Under the pieces are notes generated by a model. It was not told where the DNA came from. It saw nothing but the letters and a program-made list of their open reading frames with translations, and did no database searches. The translations under genes and the position numbers were made by a program. A DNA stretch of 64,000 nt. It comes from Bombus terrestris (Eukaryota; Arthropoda; Insecta; Hymenoptera; Apidae). How positions within the stretch are numbered: position 1 is the stretch's first letter; every line of letters begins with the position of its first letter. The DNA is taken from the NCBI RefSeq assembly GCF_910591885.1, contig NC_063271.1, positions 5,821,001 through 5,885,000 on the forward strand, in the 5' to 3' direction. Shown here in pieces: positions 48,701-62,394 of the stretch.

Positions 48701-51700
48701 ACGCGCGAACCTGGCGACGTTTTCCTCTCGCACGATCGAGGTAATCTGCAAACAAAAGCAAGAAGGTTGAATTCGTTGAATGGATTTTATACTTGCTTTT
48801 CTTTGTTCTGCAGCAGAGTGCTGTTAAAACGCTTAATGTTTCAATATACGAGTCGTCCATATCTATGTTGACCGACCCCATAAATTAAAACGCATAGAAG
48901 AATCGAAGATATTACTTTTTAATTCTTCCTTAGAATTTACGATTATTCGTGTTATCTGCTTGCGACGAATAAATTTATAAAAATAACCATGAATAACAAT
49001 TCCGTATCAGGATAATGCGAAGATGGATAAACCCTATAATAAGCGTAGTTGATCAGTTTGGCTTCTGAGAAGCTCTTTTCGAGAAACGAAACTAAACGAT
49101 AAAATTACAAATCAATAAATACATTAAATACATTTCCGTTTGGATTAAGTTTCCTTTCAATAGCGTATGATATTTTCGTCGTAGAAAGAGGCGCGTGTAC
49201 GCAACTATCAGTAATAAAGCCGTGATTCTTTCGATTATTAATATCACGATTTTATTATTCGCCTTTATTCAAAATGTTGATGCTGCGATCTTCGCTGCGA
49301 TCGTCGAAGAATTTCGATAGCTTTGTGTTACGACGATATTAAAAATACCACGGAAGCGTTCCTAGATTTCAACAGTGACGCCAGAGCCGTCGCTATACAT
49401 TTCTGTATAAGGTACAAAATCTTCCGTGGAATCTTCGAATTTAAATATCACTGAACATCGAGTCGCTCACAGATCCTGAATCACGCGTGGATATCAAGAA
49501 CTCCAAGGGCTTTAAACCGGTTGATCTTGCGATGCATTTATGGATGTCGAAGCCTGGAGAAATCGCGCTATACCCGTCACGGTTTCCGTTTAAGACGAAT
49601 CGACTTTTCCTCTCCCTTGATTCACCATGCCGGCCGTACTTCCCTCCATTTTTATCCGGCAACCTTCCTACGCTTTCTTTTGTACGATCTCGCGAGTTCT
49701 GTATTAGTGGATTTGAGGATGATCATCGATTATGGTCCCTCCGCTGGAAGGTTCTCCGGTAACCGAAGGAGGCACACGAGGCAACAGAAATTCCAAAGAA
49801 CTCCTCCACGATTTCCCAAAGGGCCTGCCTCGATAATTCAACGTCCAGCGTCCACCTCGAATTCAACTGTCTTCTCCGGTATATCGAACCCATTGTGGCT
49901 AGTGTCGGATCTCTGATTCTTCCCAAAATGTGATACGGCCGGTACAGCCGTCGAAAAAGAAAAAAAAAGACACAATCTATGAAGTTACGTTGCACCGATC
50001 TTTAGCAGTGTCCCTTTATTTGTTACCTTCGTTTTTATATAATTGGGGGAAATACGAAGCTGATTTGTCAGACATTATATTCCGTCGGAGAACGATGAAA
50101 AATTATTCGTCACTTTCGTGATAAAAATCGCTGGTAATCTCGTTGATATTAATCTCGATACAATCTCTTGATTTAATCTCTATCGAGAAGCGATGGAACG
50201 AACTTAACGAATCGATGAGCGAACGCCACTTGAAATCAGGAATAACAGCTTTGGGAAATTAATGCAGATTATTGGAAAACCAATTTCAAAGACAAATTTT
50301 ATAAACCTAGTAAGAGGCAAATGCTAAAAATTATGTATTTCTCTAAAATATATATTACAGGATATATCGGAATGCTTAGTAAATATTACGTAAAATTTAG
50401 TATTGCTGCTTGTACACAGGATACAGTCTATTCATAGATACGGTCAAATATAAAAATCTAAGTACGCAACAAAAAAGAGATTAAAAAGTAATTTTAATTT
50501 TGCTCGTAAGCAAACGGATCGACGACGAGTAGAAAGATTCTTCGACTTTTCAATTTTCCTATCGCGATCGTTTACGGGAGAGATTCGAGCTAGTTATCAG
50601 TAGTAATTTTATTCCCTCGATTCCTCTGTGGTTTCGACGCGCGTGAGCCGAACCCTTCAAAATTCGATACCAGCGATAAAACCTGTTTCGCTGGTTTCCT
50701 TCTGAAAATCTCGGTTTCCGAAAACCCCGATACCCGTGGAGCAACGTTTCCACGGATTTAGCGTTCGCCAGGCTTCTTTTCTACTCGGCACCTAGAAACC
50801 AATGTAGTTCACAACCGAGCATTCGCAGACATACGCAGCCGTATTTGAACAGGAAAATTGGCCGCATCCAGTTACCGATTCGCGTCCCGAGCAAACAAAC
50901 GGCCACAAACACATCGAAACCCGATCCCGCAAACATAAAAGAAGAGACAATGAATTTGAACTCGTCGGATACTAACTCGATGCTAATTTATAGTCTGTCC
51001 TGATCGATGTTCTCGATCTTGGTTTTTACAGGCGGAGAAACGGTTTGCCTTGAGAACAAACTATCGAAGCAGACTCGCGATCGTAAATCGGCCCCCGCGA
51101 CGGCGCTTCCATGGATCCTCACCTTTTCCACTTCCGTTCCGATTTCCAACCCGTTCCACACCTATTCTCTCGCCTTTCTCTTCGTTTTCTGTCTTTACAG
51201 CCCGTTTACGAACATCCCTGTGTATCCTCGTAAACGAGCGATAGTTTCTTGCCCTTTTCCTTCCTCTTTCCTTTATTGCGAACGATCGAAGACGACTCGT
51301 TCGAATTTTATGGTTTATCGGGGCTCAGGACCTAGTCGAACCAGGGCCAAACGATTCAGGGTTATTTACATTGATTTATGGGATTCGTAACACCTTTTAC
51401 AATGCTTTAACCCCTGAACGTGCGATTTTTGTGGACCAAATCGGTGCATGATTTTTATTTCGTCAGAGTTGTTTCTCGGCTACGTAATAATTACGTCGTG
51501 GACACTTATGCGAATACATATTTTTCTCAATATAATTGGGAAACTACAACTTGGATAAAAGAACTATTTTGTCTGTTAAACGTTATAAATGTTACTGTAC
51601 TTTCGATATTTTATACATTTTTGCATATTACGCGCATTCTATGGATTTTCACATCTACCAATTTTTCACAAGCGAGTAATACTCCGCAATTCGACTAATG

Positions 51701-54171
51701 ATATCTACATCGTTTCGTCGTTCTAACGATGCACCTTGCGTTCTTCGCACGGTTAGGTGCAAAATACGACGTGAAACGTTGTTCACACGGAATTAATATA
51801 TTTCTCAACGTTAAAGTCTATTTTTATCAAAGCACGTACTTATTAATTTTGTGTAACTTCGTTCGATATCCATGGTGCTGACGAAATTTCTAAATTCCTT
51901 GCCCCTGTTCTTAGATCTCTGGATGTTCTTTCAGACAACTTACGTAACAAGGATAGCTATCCTTGGCATTCGCTTCGACATTTTGTTAACACTACCTCTC
52001 TCTCGTACACAAAGCGATCCCAGCATACTTTCCTAACTTCCTAAATTGGAGTGCACCTCCGAACACCTCCGCTTCCTCCGCCAACAGTCGAGTATTCGTC
52101 TTTCGACGCGACGAATGCCACGACGTACCGACCTTAAAATTGCACGTCGGCTGCGTTTTACCTCCTAGAGCTTCCACCATCGGAGATTGCGCCGCAGCTG
52201 GCTCGTACATTAGCATTTATAACCAATTTCCAGCGAGAATCGGGAGATAACTGGCTCAGAGTGTCGAGTGCACCGACCGACCAGTTCATCGTTGAGAATC
52301 ATGGCCGTGTGACTTTATGGGGGTTGGCGTCGTTCGCGGAAACGGAAAGGGAACCGGCGGTGACCGCGCGTGCAAAAGAAAAACGAAAGGTGGAAGGAAA
52401 CGTGAAAGGCACGGGAAGGGGAAGACGGCATAGCAGGTAGACGATAGAAGGGAAGCAAGAAGGGTGAAATGCAATTTCTCCGTTCGGCGCTTCTACGCTG
52501 GCGGGAGAACCACCTGTGCTCGTCTCAGCGACTTTTAAATTCGTACCATTGTCGGTTCTATTTGCTGAAAAATGTTTATTCAATTCCGTTTACCGTCACT
52601 GCAAGATATTTACCCGGTCGCTTTTGCTCGAATAGCCGCGTCGCACCACTACAAGCAATGGGAATTGGATGAGGCTGAGATGCGAGGTGGATGCTGGTGG
52701 CTTCGGGGGTGGTGAGCACAGATAGAGGATGACAGAGAGCCGAGAGAGAAAGAGAGGTAATTTCTCGCTAAGCAAAGTGGAGCAAATTTTCTAGCAAATA
52801 GAGCAACGCCAGGTAAGTGTCAAAATAGCTTTGGTTTATGAGCACGATATGACTTTTTAAACCCCTATCTGCTGACTATACCGAATTCGATATCCGGCTG
52901 GCTGCCAGTCTTCCCTCTATCTATTTTTATTGCGATAAACTTACGACAGCATCGTATTTGAAATATCATTCTCTATCGATAGGAAAGAATAGGAAAATTT
53001 CTTTTGATTAAATTTAAAAACGACCGCGAATATTTTATTAAACGTGGGAAGATTCGAAGGAAGAGATGGTTAATTTTAATAAAATACCGCGTGCTAAAAA
53101 AACTAAACCAATCAAAGAATGAATAAATTTCTCGGTTATCTGGACTCGTCTGAAATAAACATTTATGCGAATCAATAAATTATAGATCTGATAAATTCGT
53201 AGTAGCCTTCGATGTTCCGCTTCCATTCGATAGAACGAAAATGGAGTAATATTAGCTTTTGTTTCGATTTCCCTTTAAATTTGCACGATTTCGTACAGCG
53301 ACCAACGAAATCACAGTCGGCGATGCAAAATTTATGGCAGTGGCAATACAGGCAATCGAAAATTTCATTAAGCTGGCACCGTCATGATATTCAAACTAGT
53401 CGGGATCAATGGAAAATAGGGTATACACATGGTGATACAACGTGGTCCGTTCTGAATTTAAAGCACTTATCGTGTTTCATAAGATTTCCTCTTATTTCCA
53501 TATTTGATGCTTCAACGCTTTCGTTAAACCGTTTTTCGTCGATGACGTTAATAAAATTGTTTCGAATCTAATCATTAAAAATCTATTAAAATACGCTGTC
53601 AACCATAATTACGGTATCCGTTGATGATACAAATGGAATGTTTTCTACTACTTTTATTTTTTACTTATTTTAATATTTTACGGTTTTGTTCGCATCATAC
53701 CTGCTCTTGATGTAAAATACCAAAAAAAAGAGGTAAAATTCATTGAAATTTTCCAACAAATGTAACGTAGTAGGTGTTTTAATATTTAAGATTATTTAAG
53801 GTTTTAATAAATAAGGCGTTTAGAAACTAGATAATGTACGGCTGTGATAAGAAAATGAAAAAGAGTTTCAAACAAAGCGACCGATTTTTCAATTGTTATC
53901 GACGATGCTTGCAGCTGTGACAATCTGAAAGACTACGACCTTTAATCAAGATTCTCGAACTAATTAGGGCCGCGTCGCGTCGTCGCCTGTTCATTGGCAA
54001 TTGCCGTGTTATAATCTTGCTCGTAGAGTTAACGACATCAGCACGTGAGCTACAGTCCTTGAATGTAGATGCATGATGCTGAGGTGTCGTTAATTACGGG
54101 AATTCTACAATTCAAATTAGCGACATACAGCCTGCCTTTCGACGAGGCGCATTATGCATCCGCCCAGAGAA
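48701..54171. other. Stretch without recognised gene
   Basis: Upstream of the K2P gene. ORFs up to 131 codons (for example 49521-49916, 51007-51390) have no domain. A perfect donor-like CAG|GTAAGT is at 52810-52818 after a purine-rich leader, and could end a + strand 5' exon. Nothing else could be supported. Confidence 0.4.
51590..51700. repeat. Weak dispersed AT-rich repeat family fragment
   Basis: TACTGTACTTTCGATATTTT followed by a GCATATTACGCGCATTCTATGG stretch (split by one or two changes) resembles 21680-21720 and 25400-25450. The local + strand ORF over it is a by-product. Confidence 0.35.
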
Positions 54172-54700
54172 AAAGAACAGATTATCTAGAAAGCGGAAAG
54201 GATAAATCTCTTTAAACAAAATGAAATTAAGTTAAAATAAATTAAAGTTAAATCAATTGAATGTAATCTAAAAATGTCTACCAACAATCGTCAAGAATCG
54301 ATAAAAACTTCAACAAAAGAGCAGAATATCTAAAACGTGAAACAAATAAATCTTTTTAAACAAAAGTAAACTACTGATCAAATGTAATTTAAATTCCTAC
54401 GAATATTAATAAAGAACGCGCCGACGAATGCTTCGGCGAAAGAGCAGATTATCTAAAAAATGTAAAGAATTAATCTCTTTAAACAAAATTAAATTACCGA
54501 TTAAACGTAATACAAATTCCTGATAGTAATAATTACAAAGAACATTCCGACTTCGACGAGAACGCTTCGGTAAGAGAACGGTTTATCTAAAGTATAAAGA
54601 AAGGACAGATCTCTTTAAGTAGAATTAAATTACTGGTTAAAACGTAAATTTAAAAAATAATAAAATAAATTTCTACGAATGATCGTTAAGAATACTCGAA
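54172..54700 (+). repeat. Tandem array of about four diverged units, period roughly 125-145 bp
   Basis: Each unit starts with a version of GAGCAGATTATCTAAA followed by AATCTCTTTAAACAAAAT and AAATTACTGATTAAACGTAA (near 54175, 54319, 54442, 54574). Units end with a GAC-GAATGCTTCGG type segment. Divergence between units is substantial, so the array is old. It is AT-rich and non-coding. Confidence 0.8.
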
Positions 54701-57700
54701 CAGGAACTGAATTTTGGCTCGATCAAGAGTCGTGGGATGCACCCAGTTCGATTGATAAACCAAGCCCAAACGAGTCGTTACTCCAAGTACTTGCATTTGT
54801 AAGCTTTTTACGAAAGTCCATTCGGTTAACCTCAGAGGCATTCGAACAAGAACTGAACGTGATGAAACATCGTTAGACGTCGACTGGGAAAGGAACGACA
54901 AAAAACTATCGCACTTGGACAAATAACGACGATACATTCCTCGCAGCTGTTTGCCAAACTTTATCACCATCGTTTCGGTGCACACGAGCGCATCGATATT
55001 TCCGCACGTACACCGTACCGTGCATTTACACGTGTGCGAAAACCTGTGCACAGCCATAAGCAGGTGGAACAACCTCGAGAAGAAGTGTGGCAACTTGCAG
55101 ACAATTTCTGTTGTTTCACGTAGCCATTCCTCTGTTTTCAAGCTTCTAAACGGCAGAAACAACCGCGTATGGAATAAAAGGAGACAGAGACAGTTGGGTT
55201 ATTCGGAAGAACCGAGAACCACGAACAATGTAGCGTTAGGTAAGTGGTATTGATCCATTATTGTGTTCGCGACCACGGATCTTCGTGCTCTCGGCCAGAA
55301 CACGGTTTTCTGCGAATTTCGAAGCGAGGTTTCAGGCCAACTTCAACTACAATGGCAAGTGGAATGCTTGCGTTATACTTGGCGGAATATTTGCAAACGT
55401 GTAGGTAATAGATACTCGACAAAAATATCCTCGAATATGACAAAAATATATCGAGATACGGAAATATGGTTTTCAGGCACGAGAAATTTGTTCAAGCGAA
55501 TGATTTTATATAAAATATTGTAGACGTATTTTATTTTCTTCTTTAAAATCGGAGGAAAACGAGACGATTCAGGAGGAAAGTGCGTTATGCGTTTCATCTT
55601 TATATAAACGCGTGTATAATAATTCCAGGTTACGAGAACGATAATTTGCATTCTGTTACGTGAAAATTGATATTTACGTTCGCGGTAATCCAGATTTCTT
55701 GCTCTATTCGTAATCTCTCGGAGATAAAATAACAGGACCTACGTGGACGTCGAAAACACAAAATAGGGGAGCAATAGAGTAAGAATTATTATGTTTGTTA
55801 CCTTTTATTCGTCATTACGATGTGAAAAAAAGTTTGGAGGTAAAATGAATTCAGAGACTGCAGAAGAAAATAAATCCTTTAAAAATTTGTCGAAAGGACA
55901 AAAGATGGGATGCTCCTCGGTTAAAATGAAAAGGACAATGACGCGAGATACAGGAAACGGCGTAAAGAAAAGCAGGAAAGAGCAAAAATAATAGAAGCGG
56001 AGATAACAACATGGCATGCAAGATGGTTGCGGAGCGTGAAAAAAAAAAAAAAGAAAAAAGAAAGAAAATAATAATCTACGACTTATGACATTCTTTCAAA
56101 ATGGCGTGCTTGCTTTCTCGTATACAACCTGGCGAATATGGGCACAACGAACCGATGTGTAACGCTGCAAAATGGAACAAGGTTGAAATTTGTGTTCCGA
56201 GATGAAATTCCCTTCTGTACGTAACCAACGATACTTGCGAAGGCGTATCCGTTCGGGAAAGTCCTTTCTCGATTTAGCTTGCTAGAGAATGCGGTTACGC
56301 GATACCATCAGACGATAGAGAGCGTATGCTCGTATTTTCCAAAATTAGCGATGCAAGGAAGCTTACTTCGTCCTGAAAACTCGTTCCAATTTTTTCCGGA
56401 TTCCTGTCTGGTTAAGATTCTCGTCAGCTCTCGACGAACAGACGTACCTGTGTACAATTCCGTTCAAACTGATAAATATCGATCGGTATGGAGCAACGTC
56501 GTGGAATTTATGAAATTCTTTAGAATGTTGTAAAAATGTACAACTTTTTTCAGCGAAATATTGTTCCTTGCCTCTGTAGTAATATATTTTCTTTCCTTTT
56601 TTGCATCTGTAATATCTATAGTCTAATACCATAATATTAATAAACAAATACTAGATTCATAGGATAAGATGCAAAATAGAAGATAATAAACGAAAGAAGA
56701 CAATTGATTTTGTAAACGCGAAAACGTGATTGTTTATTAGTACAAAGAATGGAATGTTGAAAATGATTGGTTGGCTGTGTCTCGCGCAATGGCTTGATGT
56801 CTGAATATTTTCGGTAAATTTTCCAACTTGAATATTTTGTAAAACAAAGTTAATCATATCGTGTAAGATTCTTTTATGCCGCATCGAAAAAGGAAAGTAA
56901 CTTGCCTCATTTTTAAGAATTGCTATACGTATGCGAAGCTTATGAAAAGAAGTTGTACGTTGTATAGATTAGAGGAATAGCGTAAATGTAAACCGGCGCG
57001 TGTGTGTAGTAGCAGACTAATTAGAAGTTAATTGCCGGTATAAATGTTATACTATTTACCATCGGCGCGCTACATTACACACGGATGTTACGTTGTAGCA
57101 TGTAAACGTGATATTATTGGCCGACCGCTCGTCGATGTCACATTAATGCGCGCTGGATCTTGTCAAGCGACAGTGACTATCGCTATTAGTTCTATTACAA
57201 AGAGTTGCCAAACCACGTCAGTTTATCGTGTGCGTTACCTCTATTCGCATCGACACATAATCGGTAACTGAATTTTGTTGATAAACGTTTCAGCAGATTA
57301 TTTGAGTACTCGACAGTCTACAGTCGAAACCACTTAACACGTGGCTGATTTCATAATGTATAGCGACATTCTAAAGGCTACTGATCCGGATGTATTAATG
57401 TATTTGTATTATAATTCTATTTTTTGTTTAATTCTATACGAATAGAAACAAATCTATCAATTTTTCACCAAAAATGTGAAAAAATTGTGATTTTCTATCG
57501 CCCCTTTCTATTCAGAAACTTTTCTATCTTTGGTTTGAAAAGATAATATTGCATTTGCATTGCAATATTGATTTTTATGTATTTATAAGAGACTTGAAAT
57601 ATGAAGACACATAATACGAAGACATATATAGGGTATCCAAGTAATATTAATTAGTGGTTAAACTGTTTGGTTGATGTTAAGTTTCTAAAAGTTTACTTGC

Positions 57701-57940
57701 TCTATAAAATATAATAGAATTGTAGTTTATCATAGTTATCGGTGTAATAGACCAAGTTAATAATTCAGTATAAATAGGTACCTACAAGTTAACAGAAGAT
57801 GATTGATTCGTATTCTAATCGTTACTAGAAAGCGGATATATTATATAATACAGCAATCAATTACCAGGTATAAAGTAGGAATAGTAGGAAAAATAAACGA
57901 GAAAAGCTGAATGCCGTGTAATTCGCAAGGAAAATAGTCA
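54701..57940. other. Stretch without recognised gene
   Basis: A 158-codon minus-strand ORF (54686-55162) with an overlapping 100-codon + ORF has no recognisable domain. The A-rich tract 56039-56065 is low complexity. The rest is AT-rich unique DNA. Confidence 0.4.
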
Positions 57941-58382
57941 TGTTGAAGTAACTACGTCAAGAAAAACTCTACATCTTTATTTATGTATATTCGTGACCTC
58001 GAGACTGCTATTATGCAGAAATATTCTAAATAAGGAAAGGTGCATATTATTGTACCCTTGAATATACATTATGTTTTGGGTTGCAAGGATTAGGAAGAAA
58101 GCAGCTAATAAACAAATTTCTATTTATGTTCCCTGTAGCCTCTAGCCAAAGCTATAAGCTTAACTTTTTTGGTAATGTCCTTTTGCTATAAATATATGAA
58201 CGTGCTCCCTTTCATTCCATTGTCTAGTAACACTAAGAGTCTAGCAACACTAAGAGAGTAAGGATCTGAATCAGCATAAACTTATACATTATAATTATAC
58301 TGATACCTTTAATTATTACAATATACTTTTCTATTACAAATTCATCCACTCGTTCTTCAATCGGACAATCTCAAACTCAACA
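57941..58382 (+). mobile_element. Solo LTR, 442 bp, second copy of the 8882-9314 family
   Basis: It begins TGTTGAAGTAACTAC and ends AAACTCAACA. Flanks are AGTCA (57936-57940) and AGTGA (58383-58387), a target duplication with one mismatch. It is collinear with the LTR at 8882-9314. A TATA box lies at 58187-58192. Near its 3' third it has a tandem duplication of a 17-bp unit (58223-58239 and 58240-58256, TCTAGYAACACTAAGAG) that the other copy lacks. No internal domain remains. Confidence 0.85.
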
Positions 58383-58545
58383 AGTGAAAACACCAAAGAT
58401 ATTATCTACCTATAGAATATCCAAAGCATAGTGCTTTCCGTAATACTTGATAGAGAAAACATCAGCTAATTGGGTTCCATTTTCCTAATTACTGTATTCT
58501 CAAAAATATGAATTTGCACGGAAATCCGCAGTCTAGTTACGAATC
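58383..58545. repeat. Dispersed AT-rich repeat family fragment beside the solo LTR
   Basis: It shares AATATCCAAAGCATAGTG and TATTCTCAAAAATATGAATT with 25160-25260, followed by GGAAATCCGCAGTCTAG. It abuts the LTR at 57941-58382, and the sequence on the other side of that LTR (around 57915-57940) also looks like the family, suggesting insertion into it. Confidence 0.5.
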
Positions 58546-58779
58546 TGGTGAAACTTCCAAGATTAGGACGCTATCGAGTTTCCTAACTCCGTAATTTCGA
58601 TAACGAAAACGACCGGAGATATTAAACAAGATTGGAATCCGATCATTCGATCTGCATCGTTGTAACGAACAATAACAAAAGAGGGAACGCGTTCTGTGGC
58701 AGGTTTTTCCATTTAAGTGGTATTTCCCGTTTATGGGCCGGGCAAATCGGCCCGGTAATTTCTGATGTAAACGCAACGC

Positions 58780-59280
58780 GGCGTTTACTATAAACGGGGA
58801 GAGAGTGTTATTGGACGGCGGGAGTCTCGGTCGGTGGCCACAATTGGTCGAATCCCGGCCGCTCGCGAAGAGTCGGCAATTCGGTTCAGTTTATTAGCAG
58901 GCTATGCTCAATTATCGTCGGTATGACAATAATTTGCTCTCGTTTACAGAGGACCCCTGGCCATGCAAACCTGCCGAATCAGCCGGTGGAATTAACCGAA
59001 TGAATTCGAATTGTCCGGCACGTCGATCGATTCGTCGTCTCTCAGAGCTCCGTTGCTCATATTATTCTAGATGCAACGTCGAAATTGACCTACGTCCACG
59101 CGTTCGCTTGTGTCGCTGCAGGCCTCCTTCATTAGCGGAAGTAAGCCGAATTACGTGCTCCGGATTGCGTTTGAAGCCGCGCGCCACCAGGTCCAGGCTC
59201 GTTACGACGCCACCACCGAGAAATTCGTTAATTCGGCATTACAAAACGGAAATTAATTAGATTTCCCTATATAACGGGAG
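58780..59280. other. CpG-rich block without recognised gene
   Basis: GC-rich sequence with GGCCGGG/CCGGCCGC words and a 118-codon + strand ORF (58904-59260) rich in Arg, Ser and Cys that matches nothing known. An acceptor-like CGCTGCAG|GC near 59116 has no convincing partner. Regulatory or 5' UTR DNA is possible. Confidence 0.25.
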
Positions 59281-62200
59281 AATCGCTGCGCGGTAACACA
59301 GACGCTCGGGAAACGCTGACGATAGACGCGGCTGAATCGGATTCTGTTTATAGCTGGCGCTGTTGTTAACGCCAATTCAAGCCACAGTTTGAATAACGCC
59401 ATTAAGTATATCGAATATTCTAATTGCACTCCTATTAGAATCGTACACGTACGGATTAGAGTCGTGGTTAAACAAGGAACCCGGTCAAAAAGAAGGAAAC
59501 ATGGTACGAATCGTGCAAATCTATTGGAAATTCTATTCAGACTCGTGATTAAATAATCGTTAAGAGAGCTTGTTATTTTCACGAAATACAAAACGCGAGA
59601 ATCACACCGACCCCGTTTTAGTTTCAATAATAAATATTATACCGATGAACTATTTAGACCGCGGATTTTTATTCGTTCATGAAAAATGTAAAATCACAAA
59701 AATGTACGAGCGTACGTATAAAGATAAAAAATATTTCATGCGAAGTATTTGCTAGAACGTATAAAATCCACGTAATGTGTAAAAACATAAAAAAAAAAAA
59801 AAATATTCAGAGTTAAGTAGGTACTTGTTACGATATTTAATGGGCGAGATAAATGTTTACGTAGACCAAGTTTCCTTGGTTATGTTAATACAAGCACGAA
59901 CTTGCATAAAAATCCGCGATGTAATAATAATAACTATCGTACCAATGAACTATTTCTACAGGCTGTTCGAATTTCATTGGAATGATCTGCCATACTAGTC
60001 GACTAAATATCGAATGAGAAAAATGCTGATATTGAAGAATATACGAAGAATCGAATCTCAATGAAATTATTTTAAGTCGGGGATTTCATATTCCACGATT
60101 ATAGCGTATGTATTACAACATCAGAACATTGATTTCATTCTCGGAAACGATGTTCCAAAGATCTCGTTCAAGCTGCGATATCCGTAATCGTAGATAATGA
60201 CGTATTTTACCCCTCGCAATTCGAAGCGTACGATTCGCGATTTTCTTCGCTCCTTCGCTCTTAACGTCTATACGATAGGTGGGAACGATTTCGAAATATC
60301 TCGAAACTTTATCGAAGCTTTTCTGTTCACTCGAAGCGCGAAAAGCGCTGTACGAGACACTTGAACGATTTCACCCGCTGTGAAACTTTCATTTTGTCGT
60401 TCCACCGGCGGAAAGTACCGCAAAAGCAGAGAAAAAACCGAATTGGCGAAAGAAGAGGGAAGAGGAAAGTTTCATCGAAGGAACAGAGAAGCAGAGAAAT
60501 TACCAGCGAATGGCGAATTGTTTTTAGAACAATTGTTAAAACGGCTTGTTAAAGCGGTAATTCCTATTTAACAATTCTTTTTATTTATACATATTTATTA
60601 TTTTGGCATTTTTTTTCTATCGCAGTAATATCGCCGGGATCATAATCGGGAAAGAAATGAATTTGTACCTATTAATACCGTTCTCCGTTGTTTATTGAGA
60701 TAAAGTGCGATGAAAGAAAGCTCATTACTACCTCAACGATATTATACTCTTATACTTTAATGTCAACGAACCGAAAGTCGAGGAAAATGTAATTTCAATT
60801 CATTCGCTTAAGAAAGAGATTGACTTTTCATTATAAGTAACTCGCCAATTGTAAAATCATAATTCTACCCTTTCTCTTAACAAACCCCGTTCTACTTCGA
60901 AAGGAATAATACACATATATTACAATTTTACATAGAAATACTTTCTAAGATGTGTCTAGAGGATTAAGAGATTTCTCGAGCGTTTTATTCTTTTTAATGC
61001 CTTTCGCTGCGACAAATAACGCCGAGGAACAATAAACCATCAGATTCGTGTAAAAATAGAAACGTAAACGCGCGCACATAAATTCGGAGAAAATCCGAGC
61101 TAGGTTTCGAGCAAGGTTTCTTACGAAGTAGAAATTTTATCCGGAGAACCAACATTTCAAATATCCTTCCTATCGCTTTTCTTTCCATCGAGCGTTTCAC
61201 GTTCGAGAAAATCAATGAACGCGTCTTCTATAATTTCGAAAATAAAGAAACCTGACGATCTCGCAGAGAAGAGAGGCAACTTCTACCAAACTAGTGACGT
61301 GAATTTCTTCTTATTCAAGGTATTTGAACATAATCCTACCCGGTGGATCGATTCCACCGCGTCTCTCCGTCGTCCGTAGAAAAAACGTTTGATCAGGAAT
61401 TCAGAGGACGCGATGAAGTTTTCACGGAATAACCAGATAGAGATGTATATTTACTGATATTCGACGAAAAATTTATAGAAACGAGCGTCTCTGTTGCCTG
61501 TAAAACTTCGTTTTCAACTTTTCCCACGTATCGTCAGCTACTTGGCCTGTTATTGCGCTTTCAAACGATTCCGCGTGTTCGGAGTTACAAAAATATTTAT
61601 TGCATTACCGCGTAAACCGAGTCAACAGCCGTGAAACCAGGACCGTGCATCGACGTGAACGTGTAAGTGGTGAACTGGCGTGTTAAAGCCAGCTCAGCTA
61701 CTGAATTAATATTTCCTGACACGCATATATCTTGCAAACCACTTTTGCAGAATATTTTATAACGTTAAACTTGCCACACACGGATCAGAACAGTCAGAAT
61801 TTAATCGATGATGTTTCATTAAATTCGCACATTGACTGTCATGGTTATCATCGGTAGCCTAAATTTATCATTACTAAATTTTCTGCAGTGATTAAAGTAA
61901 GATAAACTTCATGAACCTGGCAATTCTCAACGATACGAATGACCGACAATGGATCGCAAAAATATTCGTACTCTCGTCAGAAAACGCTTTTAGGTTTACA
62001 TCGTTGAATTGTTGAATGAAAATTAGCGCTGTAATGAGACGCGACTGCCATAATTACGTTGGCAAAATTTGAACTGGATCCGAAAGTCTACGTAAAATTT
62101 GCAAGATACTTACTGCAAGCTTACAGTTGGTGAAAAATTAATATACGGTATGAATAATTGCTTCAAACACATAAAAGATATTTAAAATGATTTCGCGGAA

Positions 62201-62394
62201 TTCATTACGAACGATTGCGTGTTTAAATATTTTTCTGATCTCTGGAAAATATATATCTGTATCGAATGTTTTGCAACTTGGGTATACATTTTTAAAATCG
62301 TTAAAAATTGTATCGATATGATCATGGTAATAGGGTGTACAACACGTGTAATTAGTTCGCAAAAAATATACGAATATCATCGGCAGCCACCGTA
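59281..62394. other. Stretch without recognised gene
   Basis: AT-rich DNA with a poly(A) run near 59790 and a short repeat phrase (ATAAAAATCCGCG) near 59905. ORFs up to 124 codons show no domain. Nothing else was seen. Confidence 0.4.

Noticed and set aside
54686..55162. 158-codon minus ORF with several Cys residues
   Set aside because: Cys spacing (CKCTVRCTC) does not fit a zinc-finger or known cystine pattern, and an overlapping + ORF of 100 codons suggests compositional openness.
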